NCBI GenBank assembly: GCA_965248395.1
Contig: OZ252103.1
Location: forward strand, 1,054,001 to 1,118,000
DNA: 64,000 bases
Source: JAAXHH01 sp965248395
Lineage (GTDB): Bacteria > JAAXHH01
Reading direction: 5' to 3'
The notes under the pieces are model-generated. The model had not been told where the DNA came from. It was given only the letters and a program-made list of their open reading frames with translations, and ran no database searches. Made by a program: the position numbers and the translations under genes. Numbering within the stretch: position 1 is the first letter of the stretch; each line of letters opens with the position of its first letter. Positions 7,910 to 17,526 of this stretch are shown here, one piece after another.

Positions 7910-8467
7910 TTAAGCCGTCCGGGCCAGACTCGTCAGAATGCGTTGCGTTACTTCCTCCAGCGAACCATCACCGTCGATCCGTTTCAAAATGCCCGCCCTG
8001 TCATAGTAATCGACGAGCGGCGCCGTGACCTTCCTGTAGACTTTCAGCCTGTGCCGGATGGTCTCCGGCGTGTCGTCCTCTCGATTCCTGTAAGTCAGGC
8101 GGTCAATCACCGTACTGTCGGTCACTTCGATGTTGAGCACCACGTCCACGGGCGCTTTCATGCGCTGAAGGGCCCCATTTAAGAAATCGGCCTGGTTCAG
8201 GTTCCTGGGGAAGCCATCCAGTATGAACCCGGGCGCGCAGTCGGCTTCCCGCACTCGATCTTCCAGTATGGCCTGGGTGATTTCATCCGAGACCAGTTCG
8301 CCCATGTTCACGTATTCCGATATTCTGCGCCCGACCGGTGTCTCTTCCTCCATTTCCCGCCGCAACAGTTCGCCCGTAGATATGTGCGGTATGTCAAACT
8401 TCTTCGACAGTATTGTAGCCTGCTCGCCTTTACCCGCCCCCGGCGTTCCAAGAAGAATCAGTCGCAT
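7910..8467 (-). CDS. adk: Adenylate kinase (short, lidless type)
   Basis: Interconverts ATP + AMP and 2 ADP. The 185-residue length and a short loop instead of the zinc LID domain identify the short type. Visible: the P-loop GTPGAGKGEQA at residues 7-17, the AMP site HISTGELLRREM, DGFPRN, and the R/DD motif YRNREDDTPETIRHRL. Residue 15 is Glu (codon at 8423-8425) where the family has Thr in GKGTQ, a notable change next to the phosphate-binding Lys13. Sits between secY and infA as in many spc clusters. Confidence 0.95.
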   Translation of the reverse strand: MRLILLGTPGAGKGEQATILSKKFDIPHISTGELLRREMEEETPVGRRISEYVNMGELVSDEITQAILEDRVREADCAPGFILDGFPRNLNQADFLNGALQRMKAPVDVVLNIEVTDSTVIDRLTYRNREDDTPETIRHRLKVYRKVTAPLVDYYDRAGILKRIDGDGSLEEVTQRILTSLARTA

Positions 8468-8525
8468 AACCTACTCACCTGACGTCAGGTCGCCGGTAGA
8501 CGCAAGGAGCGGACGTTCCTAAGCT

Positions 8526-9847
<1,322 letters not shown>

Positions 9848-9851
<4 letters not shown>

Positions 9852-10294
9852 CCGGAGATCACCTCGACCGAACCGCCCACCGCTTCGATTTTCTCCCGCG
9901 CCGCTTCACTGACCTTGTGGACGCTTACTTTCATGGGCCGGTCGACCTCGCCTTCGCCGAGTATCTTTACCGGGTCCGAGGATTTCCGGATCAGGTGCCG
10001 GTCCGCCAGCGAACCGGCATCCACGACCGTTTCTTCGTCCCATCCTTCAAGGTCCCGCAGGTTGACGATCTGGTAGGTCTTCCGGAACAGGTTGGTGAAT
10101 CCCCGCTTGGGCAGCCGGCGCATGAGGCGCATCTGCCCGCCTTCGAAGGAAGGATGGATCTTCTTGCCCGACCTGGAACGTTGCCCCTTGTGCCCTCTGC
10201 CGGACGTCTTGCCCGTACCGGATCCGGGTCCGCGACCCAGTCGCTTGACCTTACGCACCGCGCCGGAGGCGTATTTCAAACTGCCGCCATTCAT
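9848..10294 (-). CDS. rplO: 50S ribosomal protein L15
   Basis: Late-assembly large-subunit protein. The 148-residue product has the glycine/arginine-rich N-terminal extension (RLGRGPGSGTGKTSGRGHKG QRSR region, residues about 19-43) that threads into 23S rRNA, then FEGGQMRLMRRLPKRGF and a C-terminal globular domain. Positioned between rpmD and secY. Confidence 0.96.
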
Positions 10295-10330
10295 AACAGC
10301 CGTGTTCCTTTCTTCATGACACGCCGCCGA

Positions 10331-10528
10331 CTATTCGTCATCCGTCGTGATCTCTTCCACTTCCACCAAATGACCGACGCGGGCGATCATACCCTGAATC
10401 TGGGGCGTATCGTTATGAACGGCGCTATGATGCAACCGTCGTATGCCCAGCGCTACCAGGGTCTGTTTCTGCCGCCGGTGTCTGCCTATAGCGCTCCTTC
10501 TCTGAGTAATACGCAGGCGCGTCGCCAT
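10331..10528 (-). CDS. rpmD: 50S ribosomal protein L30
   Basis: Small (65-residue) large-subunit protein. It begins MATRLRITQRRSAIGRHRRQ and contains LGIRRLHHSAVHNDTPQIQGMI-type helices expected for L30, with a short acidic tail. It follows rpsE by five bases and precedes rplO, the standard position. Confidence 0.93.
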   Translation of the reverse strand: MATRLRITQRRSAIGRHRRQKQTLVALGIRRLHHSAVHNDTPQIQGMIARVGHLVEVEEITTDDE

Positions 10529-10533
10529 GAAAA

Positions 10534-11037
10534 CTACCCTTTCAGTTTCTCGATATCCACGTTGCGAACGTAGGCGATTTCCGAAGCCACCTTCAGGTCG
10601 AGCAGCCCCTGCAATGTGGCCTTGGCCACGTTGTACGGGTTCGAGGAACCGATCGACTTCGTGAGGATGTTGTGTATACCCGCCGATTCCAGCACCGCCC
10701 GGGCGGCATCGCCGGCGATAACGCCTGTACCAGGCGACGCCGGTTTAAGGATCACCTCTGCCGCGCTGAACCTTCCGATGACGTCGTGCGGGATCGTGCC
10801 GTTGACCACCGGTACCCTGTGCAGGTGCTTCCGGGCCGTTTCCGTGGCCTTGCGAATCGCCTCGGACAGCTCCAGGGCTTTGCCCATGCCCAGGCCCACG
10901 TGACCGTTTCCGTCGCCCACCGCGATCAACGCGTTGAAGCTGAACGTGCGGCCGCCCTTGACCACCTTGGCAACCCGGTTGATATCGACCAGACGTTCCG
11001 ACGACAGATCGAATTCATCGGGATTGATTCTCGGCAA
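10534..11037 (-). CDS. rpsE: 30S ribosomal protein S5 (TTG start)
   Basis: Small-subunit protein near the mRNA entry channel, important for decoding accuracy. The 167-residue product has the N-terminal RNA-binding domain (VDINRVAKVVKGGRTFSF) and the C-terminal domain with SPGTGVIAGDAARAVLE and SNPYNVAKATLQGL. The best start is a TTG at 11035-11037, supported by GGGAG six bases upstream and by the absence of any closer ATG or GTG before the conserved domain. Confidence 0.95.
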   Translation of the reverse strand: MPRINPDEFDLSSERLVDINRVAKVVKGGRTFSFNALIAVGDGNGHVGLGMGKALELSEAIRKATETARKHLHRVPVVNGTIPHDVIGRFSAAEVILKPASPGTGVIAGDAARAVLESAGIHNILTKSIGSSNPYNVAKATLQGLLDLKVASEIAYVRNVDIEKLKG

Positions 11038-11093
11038 TGTCGACTCCCTTCATCAGTATTGATACGCTGGACGCATCGACGCACAGAGCGATT

Positions 11094-11468
11094 TCAGAAC
11101 TTCAGTCCGCTTTCGCGCACGCCGTCCGCCAGCTCCTTCACTCGGCCGTGATACCGGTACCCGCCGCGGTCGAAGGTTACGCTGGACACACCCTGCTCTT
11201 TCATCTTCTCTCCCAGCACCTGGCCCACGAGCCTGCTCTGCGCCTTCCGGTCCATGCCCGACTCCAGTTTCACCCTGATCTCGGGTGTGTTGGTGGAGAG
11301 GGAAAGCAACGTGGCGCCCTCCGCGTCGTCGATGACCTGGGCGTAGATGTGCTTGAGACTCCGGAACACGTTCAACCGCGGCCGGGCCGCATCGCCCCGG
11401 ATGGATTTTCTTACGCGGCGATGGCGAACCTGCCGCATTCTGGCTCTCTGTAGTGTTTTCTTGGACAT
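11094..11468 (-). CDS. rplR: 50S ribosomal protein L18
   Basis: 5S rRNA-binding protein of the central protuberance. The 124-residue product has a basic N-terminus (MSKKTLQRARMRQVRHRRVR), the RPRLNVFRSLKHIYAQVIDD strand and the end FDRGGYRYHGRVKELADGVR, which is diagnostic. Lies between rplF and rpsE. Confidence 0.96.
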   Translation of the reverse strand: MSKKTLQRARMRQVRHRRVRKSIRGDAARPRLNVFRSLKHIYAQVIDDAEGATLLSLSTNTPEIRVKLESGMDRKAQSRLVGQVLGEKMKEQGVSSVTFDRGGYRYHGRVKELADGVRESGLKF

Positions 11469-11488
11469 GAAACTTCACCAGTCTCCCG

Positions 11489-12025
11489 TCAGGCGCCGGT
11501 TTTGCCGGCTTTCCTGCGTACCTGTTCGTCGTCGTACCGTATGCCCTTGCCCTTATAGGGTTCCGGTTTCTTGAACGACCGGATCACCGCGGCTACCTGG
11601 CCTACGAGTTGCTTGTCGATACCCCTGACCGTAATCCGGTTACCGTCGGTGACCTCAAGGTCGACGTCCGGAGGTGTCTGGAAGATCACGGGGTGTGAAT
11701 AACCGAGGCTGAGCGTGAGGTTCTTGCCTTTCAGTTCCGCCCGGTAGCCCACGCCGACGATTTCGAGCGTCCTGTCGTATCCGTTGACGACGCCTTCCAC
11801 CATGTTGGCAATCAATGAACGGCTCAGGCCGTGCAGGGCACGCGACTGCCTGGATTCATTTTGACGTCCCACCAGCAGCTGGCCGTCTTTCAGGACGGCG
11901 CTGATCTGGGCGGGGACCCGATGGGAAAGCTCGCCTTTCGGACCCTTCACCTTGATGGATCGATCATTTATCGAAACTTGGACCCCGTCCGGGATCGCAA
12001 TCGGAAGTTTACCTATTCGTGACAC
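11489..12025 (-). CDS. rplF: 50S ribosomal protein L6 (GTG start)
   Basis: Large-subunit protein near the sarcin-ricin loop and elongation-factor site. The 178-residue product has two repeated L6 folds, starts SRIGKLPIAIPDGV and contains GVGYRAELKGKNLTLSLGYS and KPEPYKGKGIRY. The start codon is GTG (12023-12025) with GGAG five bases upstream. Confidence 0.96.
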   Translation of the reverse strand: MSRIGKLPIAIPDGVQVSINDRSIKVKGPKGELSHRVPAQISAVLKDGQLLVGRQNESRQSRALHGLSRSLIANMVEGVVNGYDRTLEIVGVGYRAELKGKNLTLSLGYSHPVIFQTPPDVDLEVTDGNRITVRGIDKQLVGQVAAVIRSFKKPEPYKGKGIRYDDEQVRRKAGKTGA

Positions 12026-12049
12026 CCCGACTCCTTCGTGTATTCCGGT

Positions 12050-12448
12050 CTACCAGATGTAACACAACACCTCGCCGCCCGTATTCAGCTGACGCGCTTC
12101 GCGGTCCGTGACGATACCCTTGGGCGTGCTCAGTATGGCTACACCGAGTCCGTTCAGTACCCTGGGCAGCCGATCCGCCTTGACGTACACCCGCCGGCCC
12201 GGCTTGCTGATGCGCTTGAAGGTGGAAATGATCGATTCTCCCACAGGACCGTACTTGAGGTAAATCCGGATGATGCCCTGTTTTCCGTCTTCCACCTGGG
12301 TATAATGGCTGATGAACTTGTGGTTCAGCAGTATACGGGCGATCTCCGCCTTCACCTTTGAAGCCGGCACCTCGACCCTCGGATGCTTCGCCTGGCACGC
12401 GTTGCGCACCCGGGTCAACATGTCCGCGATCGGATCTGTCATTGACAT
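12050..12448 (-). CDS. rpsH: 30S ribosomal protein S8
   Basis: Central-domain 16S rRNA binder; in E. coli it is the translational repressor of the spc operon. The 132-residue product starts MSMTDPIADMLTRVRNACQA and ends with the S8 signature STPKGIVTDREARQLNTGGE. GGGAG lies nine bases before the first ATG. Confidence 0.97.
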   Translation of the reverse strand: MSMTDPIADMLTRVRNACQAKHPRVEVPASKVKAEIARILLNHKFISHYTQVEDGKQGIIRIYLKYGPVGESIISTFKRISKPGRRVYVKADRLPRVLNGLGVAILSTPKGIVTDREARQLNTGGEVLCYIW

Positions 12449-12482
12449 CTTGCAGTTCTCCCTGAGAAACGGCCCCGTTCTA

Positions 12483-12668
12483 CTACCAGCTGGCCTTGGT
12501 CACTCCCGGAATCTCGCCCTGCAGGGCCAGCGTCCGGAAACAGATGCGACAGATCCCGAAGCGGCGCATGTAGGCGCGGGGACGTCCGCACTGCCTGCAG
12601 CGGCTGTACGCGCGCACCTTGTATTTCGGCTTTCGTTTCGCTTTCGCGATTAATGACTTCTTGGCCAC
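12483..12668 (-). CDS. rpsN: 30S ribosomal protein S14, zinc-binding type Z
   Basis: A 61-residue small-subunit head protein. Two CxxC pairs (CRQC near residue 24 and CRIC near 40) form the zinc site of the short type-Z paralogue. FGICRICFRTLALQGEIPGV is characteristic. Lies between rplE and rpsH. Confidence 0.97.
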   Translation of the reverse strand: MAKKSLIAKAKRKPKYKVRAYSRCRQCGRPRAYMRRFGICRICFRTLALQGEIPGVTKASW

Positions 12669-12725
12669 TCGTCCCCCTCTCGATGTTTCCGATGTCCGAC
12701 TCGAAACGGCCGGTCCGCCTGGACC

Positions 12726-13274
12726 TTACACGGGCTGATCCCTGAACGGCATGCCGAGGTGCCTGAGCAACTCCGCACTTTCTTCGTCGGTACCCGCCGA
12801 GGTTACGATCGTGATATCCATGCCCCGGAACAGATCTACCCTGTCGTAGTCGATCTCCGGAAAGATGGTCTGTTCGGTCAACCCGAGGGTGTAGTTGCCC
12901 CGGCCGTCGAAAGACCGCGTCGACACGCCGCGAAAATCTCGAATACGGGGTATCGCCACGTTGATCAAACGATCGAGAAACTCGTACATGTGTGTCCCCC
13001 GGAGGGTTACCCGGCAACCGACGGGCATGCCTTCCCTGATCTTGAAGTTCGAAATGGCCTTCTTGGCACGGGTCACCACCGCTTTCTGGCCGGTGATCGC
13101 CGTCAATTCCGAAACCGCGCTGTCCAGCAGGCTGGCATTCTGAGATGCCTCGCCCACGCCCATGTTCAGGACCACTTTTTCAATACGCGGCACCTGCATG
13201 ATATTGCCGTAGCCGAATTGCTGAACGAGGGCGGATTTGATCTCGCTGTTATATGTATCTTTCAATCGTGCCAT
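12726..13274 (-). CDS. rplE: 50S ribosomal protein L5
   Basis: 5S rRNA-binding protein of the central protuberance that contacts P-site tRNA. The 182-residue product shows IMQVPRIEKVVLNMGVGEA, TRAKKAISNFKIREGMPVGC, and the C-terminal FPEIDYDRVDLFRGMDITIV. Standard position after rplX. Confidence 0.97.
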   Translation of the reverse strand: MARLKDTYNSEIKSALVQQFGYGNIMQVPRIEKVVLNMGVGEASQNASLLDSAVSELTAITGQKAVVTRAKKAISNFKIREGMPVGCRVTLRGTHMYEFLDRLINVAIPRIRDFRGVSTRSFDGRGNYTLGLTEQTIFPEIDYDRVDLFRGMDITIVTSAGTDEESAELLRHLGMPFRDQPV

Positions 13275-13287
13275 GCTCGTATTCCTG

Positions 13288-13512
13288 TTATCCCTCGGCG
13301 ATCACTTTAACGTTGGATGCATGCATGGGAGCCTCTTTTTCGAGACGGCCACCCTGCGGATTGGTCTGCGTGGGTCGCGTATGGCGCGTAACGAAATTCA
13401 GGCCTTCCACGATCACCCTGTTCTTCTCAGGCAGAACCTTCAATACTCTTCCGGTCTTGCCCCGGGTAGCGCCGGTGAGAACCACCACGGTATCGCCCTT
13501 CTTTACGTGCAT
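13288..13512 (-). CDS. rplX: 50S ribosomal protein L24
   Basis: Assembly-initiator protein with a KOW domain: MHVKKGDTVVVLTGATRGKT then GRVLKVLPEKNRVIVEGLN. ATG 13512 is chosen because AGGAG lies seven bases upstream; this gives 74 residues, shorter than the usual ~100. The next in-frame ATG (13530) lies upstream of the ribosome-binding site and is unlikely. Confidence 0.94.
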   Translation of the reverse strand: MHVKKGDTVVVLTGATRGKTGRVLKVLPEKNRVIVEGLNFVTRHTRPTQTNPQGGRLEKEAPMHASNVKVIAEG

Positions 13513-13548
13513 CCGACTGCTCCTTCCCATTCGGCGGTTACGCGGACC

Positions 13549-13917
13549 TTACAGTACCTCCGGCGCAAGTGAAACAATGCGGGTGTATTCCCGTTCGCGC
13601 AGTTCCCGGGCGACGGGACCGAATATGCGCGTACCCAGCGGTTCGCCCTGCGCATCGATCAGAACGGCCGCGTTCTCGTCGAACCTGATATAGGATCCGT
13701 CGCGGCGTCGCACTTCCTTGCGCACACGCACGACCACGGCCTGTACTACTTCGCCCTTCTTTACCGAACCACCGGGAGAGGCTTCCTTTACCGATGCCAC
13801 GAATCGATCCCCCAGGCTGGCGTATCGCCGGCCGGTACCACCCAGGACCTTGATACAGCGGACCTGTCGGGCGCCCGTGTTGTCGGCGACATTCAGCCAG
13901 GTGTATTCTTGAATCAT
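13549..13917 (-). CDS. rplN: 50S ribosomal protein L14
   Basis: Large-subunit protein at the 30S interface (bridge B8). The normal-length 122-residue product starts MIQEYTWLNVADNTGARQVR and contains GGTGRRYASLGDRFVASVKE, VRVRKEVRRRDGSYIRFDEN and GTRIFGPVARELRE. Confidence 0.97.
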   Translation of the reverse strand: MIQEYTWLNVADNTGARQVRCIKVLGGTGRRYASLGDRFVASVKEASPGGSVKKGEVVQAVVVRVRKEVRRRDGSYIRFDENAAVLIDAQGEPLGTRIFGPVARELREREYTRIVSLAPEVL

Positions 13918-13962
13918 CTTGGATTTATCCTGTTTGTCTCTTTCCGATCTGCCGCCGGAAAA

Positions 13963-14226
13963 CTAAACCTGTTCCGCGCGCTGGATGACTTCAGTCAGCC
14001 GCCAGCGCTTGTTCTTGCTCAAAGGACGCGTTTCCGTCACCCGGACGATGTCGCCGATCCGGCACGTCTGTTCTTCGTCGTGGACCGTCAGCTTGGTGGT
14101 GCGTCGCACGTACTTGCCGTAGAAGGGATGCTTCACCATTCGCTCAACGGCGATGGTAATGGTCTTTTCCATCTTGTTGCTGAGTACGCGTCCCACGCGG
14201 TTCTTCCTGTGTCCCCGCTCCTTCAT
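13963..14226 (-). CDS. rpsQ: 30S ribosomal protein S17
   Basis: OB-fold 16S rRNA-binding protein. The 87-residue product carries GRVLSNKMEKTITIAVERMV, HPFYGKYVRRTTKLTVHDEE, and GDIVRVTETRPLSKNKRW. Its start overlaps rpmC by four bases (ATGA). Confidence 0.96.
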   Translation of the reverse strand: MKERGHRKNRVGRVLSNKMEKTITIAVERMVKHPFYGKYVRRTTKLTVHDEEQTCRIGDIVRVTETRPLSKNKRWRLTEVIQRAEQV

Positions 14227-14483
14227 GCTTCTTCTCCCGGATCACCCTGTCCGTCGTCCCGGTTCTGATCGTTCGCTGCACGGATGGAACGAATACTGAG
14301 TTCATCCTCGTGCAGAAGCGTGAGAATCCGGGCGATTTCCCGGCGGGATGCCGATATGCGCTTCGCATCCGCCATCTGCCGTGTCGCCTTTTGAAAGTTC
14401 AGGTTGAATATCTCTTCCCTCAATTCGGCCACCCGATCATGCAGTTCCGTTTCGGTTAATTGCCGAAGCTCGTACAGTTTCAT
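14223..14483 (-). CDS. rpmC: 50S ribosomal protein L29
   Basis: Helical protein at the peptide-exit tunnel mouth. The 86-residue product has MKLYELRQLTETELHDRVAE, LREEIFNLNFQKATRQM and the basic helix RREIARILTLL. A ~20-residue polar C-terminal extension makes it longer than the usual 65 residues. Lies between rplP and rpsQ. Confidence 0.94.
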   Translation of the reverse strand: MKLYELRQLTETELHDRVAELREEIFNLNFQKATRQMADAKRISASRREIARILTLLHEDELSIRSIRAANDQNRDDGQGDPGEEA

Positions 14484-14507
14484 TGCTTCCCTTCCTCGAG
14501 AACAGGC

Positions 14508-14924
14508 CTAGATGAGGTCTTCACGAACTACCAGACGGGTCTTGACCGACAGCTTCTGCTGGGCTAGCTGAATGGATTCCCTGGCCATCTCGGAGGCCAC
14601 GCCCCTCAATTCGAAGAGGATACGTCCCGGCTTCACCACGGCGACCCAGTGTTCGGGATTGCCCTTTCCTTTGCCCATGCGCGTTTCGGCGGGTTTTTCC
14701 GTAAGCACTTTATCGGGAAAGATGCGGATCCACACCTTGCCGCCGCGACGCATATGGTGGACCATCGCGATACGGGCCGCTTCGATCTGCCGGTTGGTGA
14801 TCCATCCGGGTTCAAGCGCTTGTATACCGTAATCGCCGAATTCCAGCGTAGCGCCACGCATCGCCTTGCCCTTCATGCGGCCGCGCTGTTTCTTACGGTA
14901 TTTCAATCGCTTGGGCATTAACAT
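14508..14924 (-). CDS. rplP: 50S ribosomal protein L16
   Basis: Late-assembly large-subunit protein close to the A-site tRNA elbow. The 138-residue product starts MLMPKRLKYRKKQRGRMKGK with AGGAG eight bases upstream of ATG 14924, so the longer upstream frame is rejected. KVWIRIFPDKVLTEKPAETR and MGKGKGNPEHWVAVVKPGR are diagnostic. Confidence 0.97.
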   Translation of the reverse strand: MLMPKRLKYRKKQRGRMKGKAMRGATLEFGDYGIQALEPGWITNRQIEAARIAMVHHMRRGGKVWIRIFPDKVLTEKPAETRMGKGKGNPEHWVAVVKPGRILFELRGVASEMARESIQLAQQKLSVKTRLVVREDLI

Positions 14925-14983
14925 CGCAATATCTCCTCGAAAAACCCCGTGTCCCTGAAACGGACACGAAAAACAAGACAGTC

Positions 14984-15652
14984 CTACAACGTTGATTCCC
15001 GTCCTGCGCCGGCTCCTGTTTCTTCGCCCTTGATGATTTCGCCCTTGCAGATCCACACCTTGATGCCGATGCACCCGTAGGTGGTATGGGCGGTGGACCG
15101 GGCGTAGTCTATGTCCGCCCGGATCGTGTGCAGCGGAACCCTTCCGTCGTTAAAGGTTTCGGACCGGGACATTTCCGCACCACCGAGCCGGCCTCCGCAG
15201 GTGATCTTGATGCCTTCGGCGCCCATGCGCATGGCCGCGGTTATGGACTTCTTCATGGCTCTTCTGAAACTGATCCGCTGTTCGATCTGCCTCGCTATGC
15301 TGTCACCGATAAGCTGTGCGTCGAGTTCCGGACGGCGGATTTCCTGTATGTTGATGTATACTTCTTTTTTTGTCAGGTGCTGGAGCTCGTCCCTGAGTTT
15401 ATCCACCTCGGCGCCCTTGCGGCCGATCACGATGCCGGGGCGGGCGGTATGAATGGTAATGGTGGCTTTTTGCGGCGCCCGTTCGATTTCAACCTTGGAG
15501 ATGCCGGCCCGCGAGAGGCGGCTCTTGACGTAGCGACGGATCATCAGGTCTTCCTGAAGCAGATCCGCCATGTTCTTGTCGGAATACCAGTTGGACTGCC
15601 AGGTCTTGATCACGCCAAGACGAAAACCGATCGGATGTGTTTTCTGACCCAC
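14984..15652 (-). CDS. rpsC: 30S ribosomal protein S3 (GTG start)
   Basis: Small-subunit head protein at the mRNA entry tunnel. The 222-residue product begins at GTG 15652 with VGQKTHPIGFRLGVIKTWQS, the S3 N-terminus, with AGGAG eight bases upstream; the open frame extends 84 codons further inside rplV and is spurious. The KH domain carries ARPGIVIGRKGAEVDKLRDE, and the C-terminal domain GGRLGGAEMSRSE and GCIGIKVWICKGE. Confidence 0.97.
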   Translation of the reverse strand: MGQKTHPIGFRLGVIKTWQSNWYSDKNMADLLQEDLMIRRYVKSRLSRAGISKVEIERAPQKATITIHTARPGIVIGRKGAEVDKLRDELQHLTKKEVYINIQEIRRPELDAQLIGDSIARQIEQRISFRRAMKKSITAAMRMGAEGIKITCGGRLGGAEMSRSETFNDGRVPLHTIRADIDYARSTAHTTYGCIGIKVWICKGEIIKGEETGAGAGRESTL

Positions 15653-15690
15653 GTCGTTAACTCCTGTTGACAGGACCCCTTGGTGTATGG

Positions 15691-16029
15691 CTAGTCCGCG
15701 ACCACCACGGTAATATGGCTGGTGCGTTTCCGGATCGTGGACGCGCTGCCTCGTGGTCCGTAATGGATGCGCTTCATTACCGGTCCACCGTCGACAAAAA
15801 CGGTCTTGATCTTCAGATCTTCGATATCCACAGTATGTTCGTCGTCCACGTTCATGGCGTTCGCAGTCGCGGAGCGAACGGTTTTTTCCATCGGCCTGGC
15901 ACACGCCTTGGGTACGAATTGCAGAATGTTCAGGGCTTCCTGCACGGACCGGCCGCGGATCATGTCCGCCACCTGGCGTATCTTGCGTGCGGACCCTCGA
16001 ACCTGCCGCGCCGTTGCACGGGCTTCCAT
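15691..16029 (-). CDS. rplV: 50S ribosomal protein L22
   Basis: Protein lining the nascent-peptide tunnel constriction. The 112-residue product shows RQVRGSARKIRQVADMIRGR, ALNILQFVPKACARPMEKTV, and the tunnel hairpin region MKRIHYGPRGSASTIRKRTS. Lies between rpsS and rpsC. Confidence 0.97.
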   Translation of the reverse strand: MEARATARQVRGSARKIRQVADMIRGRSVQEALNILQFVPKACARPMEKTVRSATANAMNVDDEHTVDIEDLKIKTVFVDGGPVMKRIHYGPRGSASTIRKRTSHITVVVAD

Positions 16030-16059
16030 CGCTATATTCTCCCCTGTTCCAAAGTCTGA

Positions 16060-16347
16060 CTACTTCAGCGAAGTAGACCGTTCCGTAACGCGGCCGCTGT
16101 GTCCCCGGTAAGTGCGCGTCGGCGCGAATTCACCCAGCTTGTGACCCACCATGTTCTCCGAGATATAGACCGGGATGAACTTGTTGCCGTTGTGAATAGC
16201 CAGGGTATGGCCAACGAAATCCGGCGTGATCGTGCATGCGCGGGCCCACGTGCGTAACACCCGTTTCTCGCCGGTTCGATTCAGATCGTCAATCTTCTTC
16301 TTGACGTTGCTGTCTATGTACGGCCCTTTTTTTACCGAACGAGCCAT
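16060..16347 (-). CDS. rpsS: 30S ribosomal protein S19
   Basis: Small-subunit head protein contacting L5 and A-site tRNA. The 95-residue product starts MARSVKKGPYIDSNVKKKI and contains GHTLAIHNGNKFIPVYISEN and MVGHKLGEFAPTRTYRGHSG. GGAGG best fits ATG 16347 among three consecutive candidate starts (GTG 16353, ATG 16350, ATG 16347). Confidence 0.97.
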   Translation of the reverse strand: MARSVKKGPYIDSNVKKKIDDLNRTGEKRVLRTWARACTITPDFVGHTLAIHNGNKFIPVYISENMVGHKLGEFAPTRTYRGHSGRVTERSTSLK

Positions 16348-16373
16348 CATCACCTCCCGCGATAATCCGTCGC

Positions 16374-17198
16374 TTATTTGCGCCGCATGACGATAAGCGC
16401 GCCTGACTTCTTGTTCTTGTTACGCGTCCGCAATCCCTTGGTTTTCTTACCCCAGGGCGACACGGGGTGCCGTCCCCCCGAACTCTTGCCTTCTCCCCCG
16501 CCCATGGGGTGATCCACGGGGTTCTTCGCGACACCGCGTGAATAGCCGCGCCGTCCCAGCCAGCGGGCGCGCCCGGCCTTGCCGAGGGTAATGTTTTCAT
16601 GATCCGTGTTGCCCACTTGGCCGATCGTCGCGGAACACGCACTGGGCACCCGGCGGATTTCGCCGGAAGGCAGGCGCAGCTGGGCAAAGCCGCCGTCCCG
16701 GGACATCAGCTGGGCGGATCCTCCGGCGGACCGCACGAGCTGGCCGCCGCGGCCCGGTGTAAGTTCGATGTTGTGCAGCGTGGTTCCCAGCGGAATGTCA
16801 TCCAGCGGCATATGGTTGCCGCTCCGGATCTCCGACTTGCTGCCGGCCATCACCGTATGCCCCACCGACAGGCCGAGAGGCGCGAGAATATAGCGTTTCT
16901 CGCCATCCGCGTAAAAAAGCAGCGCAATGCGTGCCGAACGATTCGGGTCGTATTCGATGGAATGCACCTTGGCCGGGATCCCGGTCTTGTCGCGCCGGAA
17001 GTCGATTACGCGGTAACGCCGTTTGTGGCCACCGCCGCGGTGGCGGGCGGTCATGCGTCCCAGGTTGTTCCGGCCGCCCGACTTCTTCAGGGGACGGATC
17101 AACGTGGATTCCGGCGTCTCCTTCGTGATTTCCTTGAAAGAGGACACGGTCTTGAACCGCTGCCCGGGTGTTTTGGGTCGAAATGTCCGAACTGCCAT
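16374..17198 (-). CDS. rplB: 50S ribosomal protein L2
   Basis: Conserved 23S rRNA-binding protein needed for subunit association and peptidyl-transferase integrity. The 274-residue product starts MAVRTFRPKTPGQRF and contains GGGHKRRYRVIDFRRDK, the N-terminal OB fold, and the C-terminal loop NPVDHPMGGGEGKSSGGRHP with the conserved His near the catalytic centre. A 23-residue upstream frame extension is unsupported. Confidence 0.98.
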   Translation of the reverse strand: MAVRTFRPKTPGQRFKTVSSFKEITKETPESTLIRPLKKSGGRNNLGRMTARHRGGGHKRRYRVIDFRRDKTGIPAKVHSIEYDPNRSARIALLFYADGEKRYILAPLGLSVGHTVMAGSKSEIRSGNHMPLDDIPLGTTLHNIELTPGRGGQLVRSAGGSAQLMSRDGGFAQLRLPSGEIRRVPSACSATIGQVGNTDHENITLGKAGRARWLGRRGYSRGVAKNPVDHPMGGGEGKSSGGRHPVSPWGKKTKGLRTRNKNKKSGALIVMRRK

Positions 17199-17232
17199 GC
17201 TTGGCCTTCCTCTTTCTGACGCGAACGGGGTA

Positions 17233-17526
17233 TCAGGTTCCTGTGTACAGGTCGATGATATCGCCATCGACGAGTTTCACGATGGCCTTCTTCCAGTCGG
17301 GCCGGCGTCCTTCGAAACGGCCGAGGCGCTTCACCTTGCCCTTCATGCGCAGCGTGCGCACGGACTCGACCCGCACGTCGAAGATCTCCTCGATGGCACG
17401 CTTGATTTCCAGTTTGTTTATGTCCCTGGCCACTTCGAACACGTACTTGTTCTCCGCTTCCTGAAGCACGTGGTTCTTCTCCGTTACCAGGGGGCGTGTG
17501 ATGATCGCGCGTGGATCTTTCTTCAT
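17233..17526 (-). CDS. rplW: 50S ribosomal protein L23
   Basis: Tunnel-exit protein that docks SRP and trigger factor. The 97-residue product shows ITRPLVTEKNHVLQEAENKY, VFEVARDINKLEIKRAIEEI and VRTLRMKGKVKRLGRFEGRR. Its start overlaps the stop of rplD by four bases. Confidence 0.96.
   Translation of the reverse strand: MKKDPRAIITRPLVTEKNHVLQEAENKYVFEVARDINKLEIKRAIEEIFDVRVESVRTLRMKGKVKRLGRFEGRRPDWKKAIVKLVDGDIIDLYTGT

Noticed and set aside
15653..15904. 84-codon N-terminal extension of rpsC
   Set aside because: It overlaps rplV out of frame and has no S3 homology; a good ribosome-binding site fits GTG 15652.
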